In this document: one piece after another, positions 38,778 through 53,063 of the stretch | Layout: every line of letters begins with the position of its first letter | How positions within the stretch are numbered: the first letter of the stretch is position 1 | DNA from: Magicicada septendecula | Taxonomy: Eukaryota > Arthropoda > Insecta > Hemiptera > Cicadidae | Length of the DNA: 64,000 bases | Assembly: GCA_034769895.1 (NCBI GenBank) | Contig: JAWRYS010000675.1 | Span: 1-64,000, forward strand | Direction of reading: 5' to 3' | Notes under the pieces: model-generated | Database searches by the model: none | Seen by the model: the letters and a program-made list of their open reading frames with translations, nothing else | What the model was told of the DNA's origin: nothing | Program-made: the position numbers and the translations under genes

Positions 38778-41636
38778 GTAATTTTTTTCACCAACGTTCG
38801 TTTCTATGGTTACCGATTAATTCTGATTGGCTTAGATTGACATAAATCCATTGTTATCTTTTATAACACTCGTGGTTCGGGTAACTCTGGTATGTATAAC
38901 TATTTCTGTCCGTGTGATTTCGGTTTCTTCTACCTTGTACCATAATTCCTCTAATACCATATGTTCCGTAGTATTAATGTCTACCTCAATCATTTGATTA
39001 CTTTGTAGATTAATCAGAGAAGTTAATTTTACCACCCTCATTAATGTTATCACTGCTTTTTTATTCTGTATTTCCATTTCTGGTAAATTCCAGTGTTTTA
39101 CAGACCTTCTTGATTTGTGACACTCTATTTTGTTGAGAGTCCTTTCGAGTTTGGGTAATTTCCATTTTCTCATTGATTTGCTGAAGTTTTCCTCCACTGG
39201 TGTGTTGTGAATTCCCTCTATAATTGCTTTTAAGGTCCTTCTACAATCTTTATATTTCATGAATTTGCTTTGGTCGGTAAGGGGTAAATTAAACACATCA
39301 ATTAGTCCATGCTTCATCATCTCCACTTCTTCTCGTGTTTGTATTAGTTTCTTTTTATATACTTTTCCCATTTCCTCTGTTTTCTTAATCTTCTTAATGA
39401 TTCAATTCTTCTTTACTCTTCTACTGTTGGTTTTTATGTGCTTAATTTTCTTGGTGTTATTGTTACCTTTATTTTCAGAAAACAGTACCCTTTTGTCTTC
39501 TTTAATTTCTATCTCCCTACTAACTTCAGAAGTGGTGTCTAGTGTTTCATTCCATGGTTTGAAATCACTATCTACTGTTTCATTAAGTTGATCTACTGGG
39601 TAACTTGTTTCTTCCCGTCTCTTATTCATCCCCGTTTTTGTCTGTTTGACTTCTTCATGAAACTCTATTAGTATGAATCTTAATTCTTCTCTATTCTTCT
39701 CACTGTCTTCCTTCAACTGTCTTTGGAGAGTTTCACTGTTGTTCTCGATCTTGTTGTTTAATATTTCAAGATCCTTCTTTATCTGCCTCTTCAGCTCCTC
39801 ACTCTTCTTTTCTAATGTCTCCTGGCTTCTCTTCAGGGCTTCATGGTTGCTTTCCATTTTGTTATTCAGGATCTCGATGTCCTCCTTGATTTCTTTCTTT
39901 AGTTCTTCACGATTTTTCTCATTATTCTCTTTCATTCTTTCTTGTAACGATTCTAATTTTTCATTCAATTCTTCCTTGTCTTCCTTTCTTTGTTCCCTAG
40001 TTTCTTCCTTCATTTGGTCTATTTTGTCATTATTTCTGTCTAGTTTTTCGTTAATTTTTTCCTCTTTTTCTTAAAATTTTCATCAGTCCTCTCCTGGTTT
40101 TTGTTCAATTGTTCCATCATCATTCTCATCATGTTCTCCATTGATTGGGTCGATTTGTCTGGTTGGTCTCTGACCATTACTTCCACTTCCGGTTCTGGTT
40201 GGTTTGGGTTTTCTGGTTGGTCCTCCTGGGGATCCTCTTCGAACAATTCTCCCATCATTTCTTCAATTTCTTCCATCTCTTCTTGATCTTCACCTTCAGT
40301 TCCTTTCCTTGTTTGGTATCTTGTAACCATGGAATGTCTCCTCATAATCGCCGCTGGTCTTCTTTTAAAGCCTCACCGGTTGGTCGCCAATCTGTAACGT
40401 TTTAGACTGTGTGTCTCAGAAAAATGTATGTACACAAGTGTTATATGTTAGTGTTAGTGCGTTCGTCTCGCACTGGGGTCGTTACATCTATTTTGCACTA
40501 ACGATGTCCGTAGCGTTGCTGTAATTACCAGTACAACACAGCAGTAACCTTACCTGTTCTTTTTTAGGGGTGTGTTAATCCCGGGCGGCGCCAAATTGTT
40601 TATTAAAACAATTAAACTTATTAATCTATATCTTAATAGGGTGTTCTCAGCTATGACGGTCGGGGCGTTCAAATAATTCCCGCTCGTTCAGCCTTCTGAA
40701 TCGAGTAGGTAGTTGTACGAATTGCAACTTGAGCGCTGATCGTCAAATCTAGCTTTCGTAACCAAACACAAGTAATACAATACACTCCCTATGAAATAAT
40801 AACAACGGTTACTCCCTGTACTAGTTATTTTAATGTGTGATAAGTAAAATTTTCAATTAGACAATTAAATTATATTGGTTGATTAACAAATTTATACCGA
40901 CTTTTTATATGAAACAATATTTCTCACGATGACGAATCGATTATGGTAACGATGTGTTCACATCAGCATGGCTGCTGAACGGTGTAGTTATTATAATTAC
41001 TTTTGTTCCAAAATCGGGGATTCTTTTGATTACAAGACAAAGAATTCCTATGATTACAATAAAAATACTTTACCTTACTCTAAGTGTACATAAATAATAA
41101 GGTGTGTGGTTACAATCTGTTCTGTAGTGTCGTTAAATGTGTTTCAAAAGTTCGTATTCAAACAATAGGTTATATTTTATGTTAACAGATTTTCAGTGTG
41201 TTTATTTTTCTTAATTAATCTTTGAAAGAGAATATTCGGATTATAGTGAGATCAAATTACTTTTAGTAAAATTTAAAGTTATTTTATTTTTGGAAATAAG
41301 GTAATTCAAGGGTACTTAACACATCAGATGACTTGGTGTTATCATTCATTGAGTCGTAAGAGGATTGGGCTGCAACAGTTTCTATTTTCATTAATCTTTG
41401 GACTTAAGTAGGTCTGCCGTCCTTTTCATATAGGATGTGGTCATATCTTTCTTTTATTTTCCTGGTAATATGGTCCTTGGTCTTTAGTTAACTGCTCCAG
41501 TGGTTCGTCTGCTTCTTATTCAACCATGGTTTTGAATTTTGTTCACTGTTTTTACATTTTTAGATTAAAAATTGGTCTTCCAAAATTCGGCTTCTGTTCC
41601 GTTAGAGTGACGATTTATGAGTAACGATATTCAACA
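38778..41636 (-). mobile_element. Array unit 15: long form, twin of unit 16
   Basis: LTR-like segment 40597-41636; acidic frame 40040-40345; coiled-coil frame 39402-40013 (203 aa); third frame 38832-39371. Shares with unit 16 alone the third-frame residues MRVVKLTSLINLQ and the coiled-coil residues EVSREI, so the pair is a recent one-unit duplication. Confidence 0.92.
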
Positions 41637-44495
41637 GTAATTTTTTTCACCAACGTTCGTTTCTATGGTTACCGATTAATTCTGATTGGCTTAGATTGAC
41701 ATAAATCCATTGTTATCTTTTATAACACTCGTGGTTCGGGTAACTCTGGTATGTATAACTATTTCTGTCCGTGTGATTTCGGTTTCTTCTACCTTGTACC
41801 ATAATTCCTCTAATACCATATGTTCCGTAGTATTAATGTCTACCTCAATCATTTGATTACTTTGTAGATTAATCAGAGAAGTTAATTTTACCACCCTCAT
41901 TAATGTTATCACTGCTTTTTTATTCTGTATTTCCATTTCTGGTAAATTCCAGTGTTTTACAGACCTTCTTGATTTGTGACACTCTATTTTGTTGAGAGTC
42001 CTTTCGAGTTTGGGTAATTTCCATTTTCTCATTGATTTGCTGAAGTTTTCCTCCACTGGTGTGTTGTGAATTCCCTCTATAATTGCTTTTAAGGTCCTTC
42101 TACAATCTTTATATTTCATGAATTTGCTTTGGTCGGTAAGGGGTAAATTAAACACATCAATTAGTCCATGCTTCATCATCTCCACTTCTTCTCGTGTTTG
42201 TATTAGTTTCTTTTTATATACTTTTCCCATTTCCTCTGTTTTCTTAATCTTCTTAATGATTCAATTCTTCTTTACTCTTCTACTGTTGGTTTTTATGTGC
42301 TTAATTTTCTTGGTGTTATTGTTACCTTTATTTTCAGAAAACAGTACCCTTTTGTCTTCTTTAATTTCTATCTCCCTACTAACTTCAGAAGTGGTGTCTA
42401 GTGTTTCATTCCATGGTTTGAAATCACTATCTACTGTTTCATTAAGTTGATCTACTGGGTAACTTGTTTCTTCCCGTCTCTTATTCATCCCCGTTTTTGT
42501 CTGTTTGACTTCTTCATGAAACTCTATTAGTATGAATCTTAATTCTTCTCTATTCTTCTCACTGTCTTCCTTCAACTGTCTTTGGAGAGTTTCACTGTTG
42601 TTCTCGATCTTGTTGTTTAATATTTCAAGATCCTTCTTTATCTGCCTCTTCAGCTCCTCACTCTTCTTTTCTAATGTCTCCTGGCTTCTCTTCAGGGCTT
42701 CATGGTTGCTTTCCATTTTGTTATTCAGGATCTCGATGTCCTCCTTGATTTCTTTCTTTAGTTCTTCACGATTTTTCTCATTATTCTCTTTCATTCTTTC
42801 TTGTAACGATTCTAATTTTTCATTCAATTCTTCCTTGTCTTCCTTTCTTTGTTCCCTAGTTTCTTCCTTCATTTGGTCTATTTTGTCATTATTTCTGTCT
42901 AGTTTTTCGTTAATTTTTTCCTCTTTTTCTTAAAATTTTCATCAGTCCTCTCCTGGTTTTTGTTCAATTGTTCCATCATCATTCTCATCATGTTCTCCAT
43001 TGATTGGGTCGATTTGTCTGGTTGGTCTCTGACCATTACTTCCACTTCCGGTTCTGGTTGGTTTGGGTTTTCTGGTTGGTCCTCCTGGGGATCCTCTTCG
43101 AACAATTCTCCCATCATTTCTTCAATTTCTTCCATCTCTTCTTGATCTTCACCTTCAGTTCCTTTCCTTGTTTGGTATCTTGTAACCATGGAATGTCTCC
43201 TCATAATCGCCGCTGGTCTTCTTTTAAAGCCTCACCGGTTGGTCGCCAATCTGTAACGTTTTAGACTGTGTGTCTCAGAAAAATGTATGTACACAAGTGT
43301 TATATGTTAGTGTTAGTGCGTTCGTCTCGCACTGGGGTCGTTACATCTATTTTGCACTAACGATGTCCGTAGCGTTGCTGTAATTACCAGTACAACACAG
43401 CAGTAACCTTACCTGTTCTTTTTTAGGGGTGTGTTAATCCCGGGCGGCGCCAAATTGTTTATTAAAACAATTAAACTTATTAATCTATATCTTAATAGGG
43501 TGTTCTCAGCTATGACGGTCGGGGCGTTCAAATAATTCCCGCTCGTTCAGCCTTCTGAATCGAGTAGGTAGTTGTACGAATTGCAACTTGAGCGCTGATC
43601 GTCAAATCTAGCTTTCGTAACCAAACACAAGTAATACAATACACTCCCTATGAAATAATAACAACGGTTACTCCCTGTACTAGTTATTTTAATGTGTGAT
43701 AAGTAAAATTTTCAATTAGACAATTAAATTATATTGGTTGATTAACAAATTTATACCGACTTTTTATATGAAACAATATTTCTCACGATGACGAATCGAT
43801 TATGGTAACGATGTGTTCACATCAGCATGGCTGCTGAACGGTGTAGTTATTATAATTACTTTTGTTCCAAAATCGGGGATTCTTTTGATTACAAGACAAA
43901 GAATTCCTATGATTACAATAAAAATACTTTACCTTACTCTAAGTGTACATAAATAATAAGGTGTGTGGTTACAATCTGTTCTGTAGTGTCGTTAAATGTG
44001 TTTCAAAAGTTCGTATTCAAACAATAGGTTATATTTTATGTTAACAGATTTTCAGTGTGTTTATTTTTCTTAATTAATCTTTGAAAGAGAATATTCGGAT
44101 TATAGTGAGATCAAATTACTTTTAGTAAAATTTAAAGTTATTTTATTTTTGGAAATAAGGTAATTCAAGGGTACTTAACACATCAGATGACTTGGTGTTA
44201 TCATTCATTGAGTCGTAAGAGGATTGGGCTGCAACAGTTTCTATTTTCATTAATCTTTGGACTTAAGTAGGTCTGCCGTCCTTTTCATATAGGATGTGGT
44301 CATATCTTTCTTTTATTTTCCTGGTAATATGGTCCTTGGTCTTTAGTTAACTGCTCCAGTGGTTCGTCTGCTTCTTATTCAACCATGGTTTTGAATTTTG
44401 TTCACTGTTTTTACATTTTTAGATTAAAAATTGGTCTTCCAAAATTCGGCTTCTGTTCCGTTAGAGTGACGATTTATGAGTAACGATATTCAACA
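41637..44495 (-). mobile_element. Array unit 16: long form, twin of unit 15
   Basis: LTR-like segment 43456-44495; acidic frame 42899-43204; coiled-coil frame 42261-42872 (203 aa); third frame 41691-42230. Carries the same private residue set as unit 15. Last unit with the leader GCAC variant. Confidence 0.92.
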
Positions 44496-47354
44496 GTAAT
44501 TTTTTTCACCAACGTTCGTTTCTATGGTTACCGATTAATTCTGATTGGCTTAGATTGACATAAATCCATTGTTATCTTTTATAACACTCGTGGTTCGGGT
44601 AACTCTGGTATGTATAACTATTTCTGTCCGTGTGATTTCGGTTTCTTCTACCTTGTACCATAATTCCTCTAATACCATATGTTCCGTAGTATTAATGTCT
44701 ACCTCAATCATTTGATTACTTTGTTGATTAATCAGAGAAGTTAATTTTACCTCCCTCATTAATGTTATCACTGCTTTTTTATTCTGTATTTCCATTTCTG
44801 GTAAATTCCAGTGTTTTACAGACCTTCTTGATTTGTGACACTCTATTTTGTTGAGAGTCCTTTCGAGTTTGGGTAATTTCCATTTTCTCATTGATTTGCT
44901 GAAGTTTTCCTCCACTGGTGTGTTGTGAATTCCCTCTATAATTGCTTTTAAGGTCCTTCTACAATCTTTATATTTCATGAATTTGCTTTGGTCGGTAAGG
45001 GGTAAATTAAACACATCAATTAGTCCATGCTTCATCATCTCCACTTCTTCTCGTGTTTGTATTAGTTTCTTTTTATATACTTTTCCCATTTCCTCTGTTT
45101 TCTTAATCTTCTTAATGATTCAATTCTTCTTTACTCTTCTACTGTTGGTTTTTATGTGCTTAATTTTCTTGGTGTTATTGTTACCTTTATTTTCAGAAAA
45201 CAGTACCCTTTTGTCTTCTTCAATTTCTATCTCCTTACTAACTTCAGAAGTGGTGTCTAGTGTTTCATTCCATGGTTTGAAATCACTATCTACTGTTTCA
45301 TTAAGTTGATCTACTGGGTAACTTGTTTCTTCCCATCTCTTATTCATCCCCGTTTTTGTCTGTTTGACTTCTTCATGAAACTCTATTAGTATGAATCTTA
45401 ATTCTTCTCTATTCTTCTCACTGTCTTCCTTCAACTGTCTTTGGAGAGTTTCACTGTTGTTCTCGATCTTGTTGTTTAATATTTCAAGATCCTTCTTTAT
45501 CTGCCTCTTCAGCTCCTCACTCTTCTTTTCTAATGTCTCCTGGCTTCTCTTCAGGGCTTCATGGTTGCTTTCCATTTTGTTATTCAGGATCTCGATGTCC
45601 TCCTTGATTTCTTTCTTTAGTTCTTCACGATTTTTCTCATTATTCTCTTTCATTCTTTCTTGTAACGATTCTAATTTTTCATTCAATTCTTCCTTGTCTT
45701 CCTTTCTTTGTTCCCTAGCTTCTTCCTTCATTTGGTCTATTTTGTCATTACTTCTGTCTAGTTTTTCGTTAATTTTTTCCTCTTTTTCTTAAAATTTTCA
45801 TCAGTCCTCTCCTGGTTTTTGTTCAATTGTTCCATCATCATTCTCATCATGTTCTCCATTGATTGGGTCGATTTGTCTGGTTGGTCTCTGACCATTACTT
45901 CCACTTCCGGTTATGGTTGGTTTGGGTTTTCTGGTTGGTCCTCCTGGGGATCCTCTTCGAACAATTCTCCCATCATTTCTTCAATTTCTTCCATCTCTTC
46001 TTGATCTTCACCTTCAGTTCCTTTCCTTGTTTGGTATCTTGTAACCATGGAATGTCTCCTCATAATCGCCGCTGGTCTTCTTTTAAAGCCTCACCGGTTG
46101 GTCGCCAATCTGTAACGTTTTAGACTGTGTGTCTCAGAAAAATGTATGTACACAAGTGTTATATGTTAGTGTTAGTGCGTTCGTCTCGCACTGGGGTCGT
46201 TACATCTATTTTGCGCTAACGATGTCCGTAGCGTTGCTGTAATTACCAGTACAACACAGCAGTAACCTTACCTGTTCTTTTTTAGGGGTGTGTTAATCCC
46301 GGGCGGCGCCAAATTGTTTATTAAAACAATTAAACTTATTAATCTATATCTTAATAGGGTGTTCTCAGCTATGACGGTCGGGGCGTTCAAATAATTCCCG
46401 CTCGTTCAGCCTTCTGAATCGAGTAGGTAGTTGTACGAATTGCAACTTGAGCGCTGATCGTCAAATCTAGCTTTCGTAACCAAACACAAGTAATACAATA
46501 CACTCCCTATGAAATAATAACAACGGTTACTCCCTGTACTAGTTATTTTAATGTGTGATAAGTAAAATTTTCAATTAGACAATTAAATTATATTGGTTGA
46601 TTAACAAATTTATACCGACTTTTTATATGAAACAATATTTCTCAGGATGACGAATCGATTATGGTAACGATGTGTTCACATCAGCATGGCTGCTGAACGG
46701 TTTAGTTATTATAATTACTTTTGTTCCAAAATCGGGGATTCTTTTGATTACAAGACAAAGAATTCCTATGATTACAATAAAAATACTTTACCTTACTCTA
46801 AGTGTACATAAATAATAAGGTGTGTGGTTACAATCTGTTCTGTAGAGTCGTTAAATGTGTTTCAAAAGTTCGTATTCAAACAATAGGTTATATTTTATGT
46901 TAACAGATTTTCAGTGTGTTTATTTTTCTTTATTAATCTTTGAAAGAGAATATTCGGATTATAGTGAGATCAAATTACTTTTAGTAAAATTTAAAGGTAT
47001 TTTATTTTTGGAAATAAGGTAATTCAAGGGTACTTAACACATCAGATGACTTGGTGTTATCATTCATTGAGTCGTAAGAGGATTGGGCTGCAACAGTCTC
47101 TATTTTCATTAATCTTTGGACTTAAGTAGGTCTGCCGTCCTTTTCATATAGGATGTGGTCATATCTTTCTTTTATTTTCCTGGTAATATGGTCCTTGGTC
47201 TTTAGTTAACTGCTCCAGTGGTTCGTCTGCTTCTTATTCAACCATGGTTTTGAATTTTGTTCACTGTTTTTACATTTTTAGATTAAAAATTGGTCTTCCA
47301 AAATTCGGCTTCTGTTCTGTTAGAGTGACGATTTATGAGTAACGATATTCAACA
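44496..47354 (-). mobile_element. Array unit 17: long form, first unit of the diverged right-hand group
   Basis: LTR-like segment 46315-47354; acidic region about 45758-46063, less open than in units 3-16; coiled-coil frame 45120-45731 (203 aa); third frame 44550-45089. The LTR variants AAAGGTATT and CAGTCTCTA recur only in unit 19, exactly 5709 bp further on. Confidence 0.9.
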
Positions 47355-50204
47355 GTAATTTTTTTCACCAACGTTCGTTTCTATGGTTACCGATTAATTC
47401 TGATTGGCTTAGATTGACATAAATCCATTGTTATCTTTTATAACACTCGTGGTTCGGATAACTCTGGTATGTATAACTATTTCTGTCCGTGTGATTTCGG
47501 TTTCTTCTACCTTGTACCATAATTCCTCTAATACCATATGTTCCGTAGTATTAATGTCTACCTCAATCATTTGATTACTTTGTTGATTAATCAGAGAAGT
47601 TAATTTTACCTCCCTCATTAATGTTATCACTGCTTTTTTATTCTGTATTTCCATTTCTGGTAAATTCCAGTGTTTTACAGACCTTCTTGATTTGTGACAC
47701 TCTATTTTGTTGAGAGTCCTTTCAAGTTTGGGTAATTTCCATTTTCTCATTGATTTGCTGAAGTTTTCCTCCACTGGTGTGTTGTGAATTCCCTCTATAA
47801 TTGCTTTTAAGGTCCTTCTACAATCTTTATATTTCATGAATTTGCTTTGGTCGGTAAGGGGTAAATTAAACACATCAATTAGTCCATGCTTCATCATCTC
47901 CACTTCTTCTCGTGTTTGTATTAGTTTCTTTTTATATACTTTTCCCATTTCCTCTGTTTTCTTAATCTTCTTAATGATTCAATTCTTCTTTACTCTTCTA
48001 CTGTTGGTTTTTATGTGCTTAATTTTCTTGGTGTTATTGTTACCTTTATTTTCAGAAAACAGTACCCTTTTGTCTTCTTTAATTTCTATCTCCTTACTAA
48101 CTTCAGAAGTGGTGTCTTGTGTTTCATTCCATGGTTTGAAATCACTATCTACTGTTTCATTAAGTTGATCTACTGGGTAACTTGTTTCTTCCCATCTCTT
48201 ATTCATCCCCGTTTTTGTCTGTTTGGCTTCTTCATGAAACTCTATTAGTATGAATCTTAATTCTTCTCTATTCTTCTCACTGTCTTCCTTCAACTGTCTT
48301 TGGAGAGTTTCACTGTTGTTCTCGATCTTGTTGTTTAATATTTCAAGATCTTTCTTTATCTGCCTCTTCAGCTCCTCACTCTTCTTTTCTAATGTCTCCT
48401 GGCTTCTCTTCAGGGCTTCATGGTTGCTTTCCATTTTGTTATTCAGGATCTCGATGTCCTCCTTGATTTCTTTCTTTAGTTCTTCACGATTTTTCTCATG
48501 ATTCTCTTTCATTCTTTCTTGTAACGATTCTAATTTTTCATTCAATTCTTCCTTTCTTTGTTCCCTAGTTTCTTCCTTCATTTGGTCTATTTTGTCATTA
48601 TTTCTGTCTAGTTTTTCGTTAATTTTTTCCTCTTTTTCTTAAAATTTTCATCAGTCCTCTCCTGGTTTTTGTTCAATTGTTCCATCATCATTCTCATCAT
48701 GTTCTCCATTGATTGGGTCGATTTGTCTGGTTGGTCTCTGACCATTACTTCCACTTCCGGTTATGGTTGGTTTGGGTTTTCTGGTTGGTCATCCTGGGGA
48801 TCCTCTTCGAACAATTCTCCCATCATTTCTTCAATTTCTTCCATCTCTTCTTGATCTTCACCTTCAGTTCCTTTCCTTGTTTGGTATCTTGTAACCATGG
48901 AATGTCTCCTCATAATCGCCGCTGGTCTTCTTGTAAAGCCTCACCGGTTGGTCGCCAATCTGTAACGTTTTAGACTGTGTGTCTCAGAAAAATGTATGTA
49001 CACAAGTGTTATATGTTAGTGTTAGTGCGTTCGTCTCGCACTGGGGTCGTTACATCTATTTTGTGCTAACGATGTCCGTAGCGTTGCTGTAATTACCAGT
49101 ACAACACAGCAGTAACCTTACCTGTTCTTTTTTAGGGGTGTGTTAATCCCGGGCGGCGCCAAATTGTTTATTAAAACAATTAAACTTATTAATCTATATC
49201 TTAATAGGGTGTTCTCAGCTATGACGGTCGGGGCGTTCAAATAATTCCCGCTCGTTCAGCCTTCTGAATCGAGTAGGTAGTTGTACGAATTGCAACTTGA
49301 GCGCTGATCGTCAAATCTAGCTTTCGTAACCAAACACAAGTAATACAATACACTCCCTATGAAATAATAACAACGGTTACTCCCTGTACTAGTTATTTTA
49401 ATGTGTGATAAGTAAAATTTTCAATTAGACAATTAAATTATATTGGTTGATTAACAAATTTATACCGACTTTTTATATGAAACAATATTTCTCAGGATGA
49501 CGAATCGATTATGGTAACGATGTGTTCACATCAGCACGGCTGCTGAACGGTTTAGTTATTATAATTACTTTTGTTCCAAAATCGGGGATTCTTTTGATTA
49601 CAAGACAAAGAATTCCTATGATTACAATAAAAATACTTTACCTTACTCTAAGTGTACATAAATAATAAGGTGTGTTGTTACAATCTGTTCTGTAGTGTCG
49701 TTAAATGTGTTTCAAAAGTTCGTATTCAAACAATAGGTTATATTTTATGTTAACAGATTTTCAGTGTGTTTATTTTTCTTAATTAATCTTTGAAAGAGAA
49801 TATTCGGATTATAGTGAGATCAAATTACTTTTAGTAAAATTTAAAGTTATTTTATTTTTGGAAATAAGGTAATTCAAGGGTACTTAACACATCAGATGAC
49901 TTGGTGTTATCATTCATTGAATCGTAAGAGGATTGGGCTGCAACAGTTTCTATTTTCATTAATCTTTGGACTTAAGTAGGTCTGCCGTCCTTTTCATATA
50001 GGATGTGGTCATATCTTTCTTTTATTTTCCTGGTAATATGGTCCTTGGTCTTTAGTTAACTGCTCCAGTGGTTCGTCTGCTTCTTATTCAACCATGGTTT
50101 TGAATTTTGTTCACTGTTTTTACATTTTTAGATTAAAAATTGGTCTTCCAAAATTCGGCTTCTGTTCTGTTAGAGTGACGATTTATGAGTAACGATATTC
50201 AACA
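47355..50204 (-). mobile_element. Array unit 18: 2850-bp variant
   Basis: LTR-like segment 49165-50204; acidic region about 48608-48913; coiled-coil frame 47979-48581 (200 aa, a third length class); third frame 47409-47948. Leader GTGC and LTR CAGCACGGCTG variants recur only in unit 20. Confidence 0.9.
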
Positions 50205-53063
50205 GTAATTTTTTTCACCAACGTTCGTTTCTATGGTTACCGATTAATTCTGATTGGCTTAGATTGACATAAATCCATTGTTATCTTTTATAACACTCGT
50301 GGTTCGGATAACTCTGGTATGTATAACTATTTCTGTCCGTGTGATTTCGGTTTCTTCTACCTTGTACCATAATTCCTCTAATACCATATGTTCCGTAGTA
50401 TTAATGTCTACCTCAATCATTTGATTACTTTGTTGATTAATCAGAGAAGTTAATTTTACCTCCCTCATTAATGTTATCACTGCTTTTTTATTCTGTATTT
50501 CCATTTCTGGTAAATTCCAGTGTTTTACAGACCTTCTTGATTTGTGACACTCTATTTTGTTGAGAGTCCTTTCAAGTTTGGGTAATTTCCATTTTCTCAT
50601 TGATTTGCTAAAGTTTTCCTCCACTGGTGTGTTGTGAATTCCCTCTATAATTGCTTTTAAGGTCCTTCTACAATCTTTATATTTCATGAATTTGCTTTGG
50701 TCGGTAAGGGGTAAATTAAACACATCAATTAGTCCATGCTTCATCATCTCCACTTCTTCTCGTGTTTGTATTAGTTTCTTTTTATATACTTTTCCCATTT
50801 CCTCTGTTTTCTTAATCTTCTTAATGATTCAATTCTTCTTTACTCTTCTACTGTTGGTTTTTATGTGCTTAATTTTCTTGGTGTTATTGTTACCTTTATT
50901 TTCAGAAAACAGTACCCTTTTGTCTTCTTTAATTTCTATCTCCTTACTAACTTCAGAAGTGGTGTCTAGTGTTTCATTCCATGGTTTGAAATCACTATCT
51001 ACTGTTTCATTAAGTTGATCTACTGGGTAACTTGTTTCTTCCCATCTCTTATTCATCCCCGTTTTTGTCTGTTTGACTTCTTCATGAAACTCTATTAGTA
51101 TGAATCTTAATTCTTCTCTATTCTTCTCACTGTCTTCCTTCAACTGTCTTTGGAGAGTTTCACTGTTGTTCTCGATCTTGTTGTTTAATATTTCAAGATC
51201 CTTCTTTATCTGCCTCTTCAGCTCCTCACTCTTCTTTTCTAATGTCTCCTGGCTTCTCTTCAGGGCTTCATGGTTGCTTTCCATTTTGTTATTCAGGATC
51301 TCGATGTCCTCCTTGATTTCTTTCTTTAGTTCTTCACGATTTTTCTCATTATTCTCTTTCATTCTTTCTTGTAACGATTCTAATTTTTCATTCAATTCTT
51401 CCTTGTCTTCCTTTCTTTGTTCCCTAGTTTCTTCCTTCATTTGGTCTATTTTGTCATTATTTCTGTCTAGTTTTTCGTTAATTTTTTCCTCTTTTTCTTA
51501 AAATTTTCATCAGTCCTCTCCTGGTTTTTGTTCAATTGTTCCATCATCACTCTCATCATGTTCTCCATTGATTGGGTCGATTTGTCTGGTTGGTCTCTGA
51601 CCATTACTTCCACTTCCGGTTATGGTTGGTTTGGGTTTTCTGGTTGGTCCTCCTGGGGATCCTCTTCGAACAATTCTCCCATCATTTCTTCAATTTCTTC
51701 CATCTCTTCTTGATCTTCACCTTCAGTTCCTTTCCTTGTTTGGTATCTTGTAACCATGGAATGTCTCCTCATAATCGCCGCTCGTCTTCTTTTAAAGCCT
51801 CACCGGTTGGTCGCCAATCTGTAACGTTTTAGACTGTGTGTCTCAGAAAAATGTATGTACACAAGTGTTATATGTTAGTGTTAGTGCGTTCGTCTCGCAC
51901 TGGGGTCGTTACATCTATTTTGCGCTAACGATGTCCGTAGCGTTGCTGTAATTACCAGTACAACACAGCAGTAACCTTACCTGTTCTTTTTTAGGGGTGT
52001 GTTAATCCCGGGCGGCACCAAATTGTTTATTAAAACAATTAAACTTATTAATCTATATCTTAATAGGGTGTTCTCAGCTATGACGGTCGGGGCGTTCAAA
52101 TAATTCCCGCTCGTTCAGCCTTCTGAATCGAGTAGGTAGTTGTACGAATTGCAACTTGAGCGCTGATCGTCAAATCTAGCTTTCGTAACCAAACACAAGT
52201 AATACAATACACTCCCTATGAAATAATAACAACGGTTACTCCCTGTACTAGTTATTTTAATGTGTGATAAGTAAAATTTTCAATTAGACAATTAAATTAT
52301 ATTGGTTGATTAACAAATTTATACCGACTTTTTATATGAAACAATATTTCTCAGGATGACGAATCGATTATGGTAACGATGTGTTCACATCAGCATGGCT
52401 GCTGAACGGTTTAGTTATTATAATTACTTTTGTTCCAAAATCGGGGATTCTTTTGATTACAAGACAAAGAATTCCTATGATTACAATAAAAATACTTTAC
52501 CTTACTCTAAGTGTACATAAATAATAAGGTGTGTGGTTACAATCTGTTCTGTAGTGTCGTTAAATGTGTTTCAAAAGTTCGTATTCAAACAATAGGTTAT
52601 ATTTTATGTTAACAGATTTTCAGTGTGTTTATTTTTCTTTATTAATCTTTGAAAGAGAATATTCGGATTATAGTGAGATCAAATTACTTTTAGTAAAATT
52701 TAAAGGTATTTTATTTTTGGAAATAAGGTAATTCAAGGGTACTTAACACATCAGATGACTTGGTGTTATCATTCATTGAGTCGTAAGAGGATTGGGCTGC
52801 AACAGTCTCTATTTTCATTAATCTTTGGACTTAAGTAGGTCTGCCGTCCTTTTCATATAGGATGTGGTCATATCTTTCTTTTATTTTCCTGGTAATATGG
52901 TCCTTGGTCTTTAGTTAACTGCTCCAGTGGTTCGTCTGCTTCTTATTCAACCATGGTTTTGAATTTTGTTCACTGTTTTTACATTTTTAGATTAAAAATT
53001 GGTCTTCCAAAATTCGGCTTCTGTTCTGTTAGAGTGACGATTTATGAGTAACGATATTCAACA
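50205..53063 (-). mobile_element. Array unit 19: long form
   Basis: LTR-like segment 52024-53063; acidic region about 51467-51772; coiled-coil frame 50829-51440 (203 aa); third frame 50259-50798. Its LTR matches that of unit 17 in the diagnostic variants. Confidence 0.9.
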
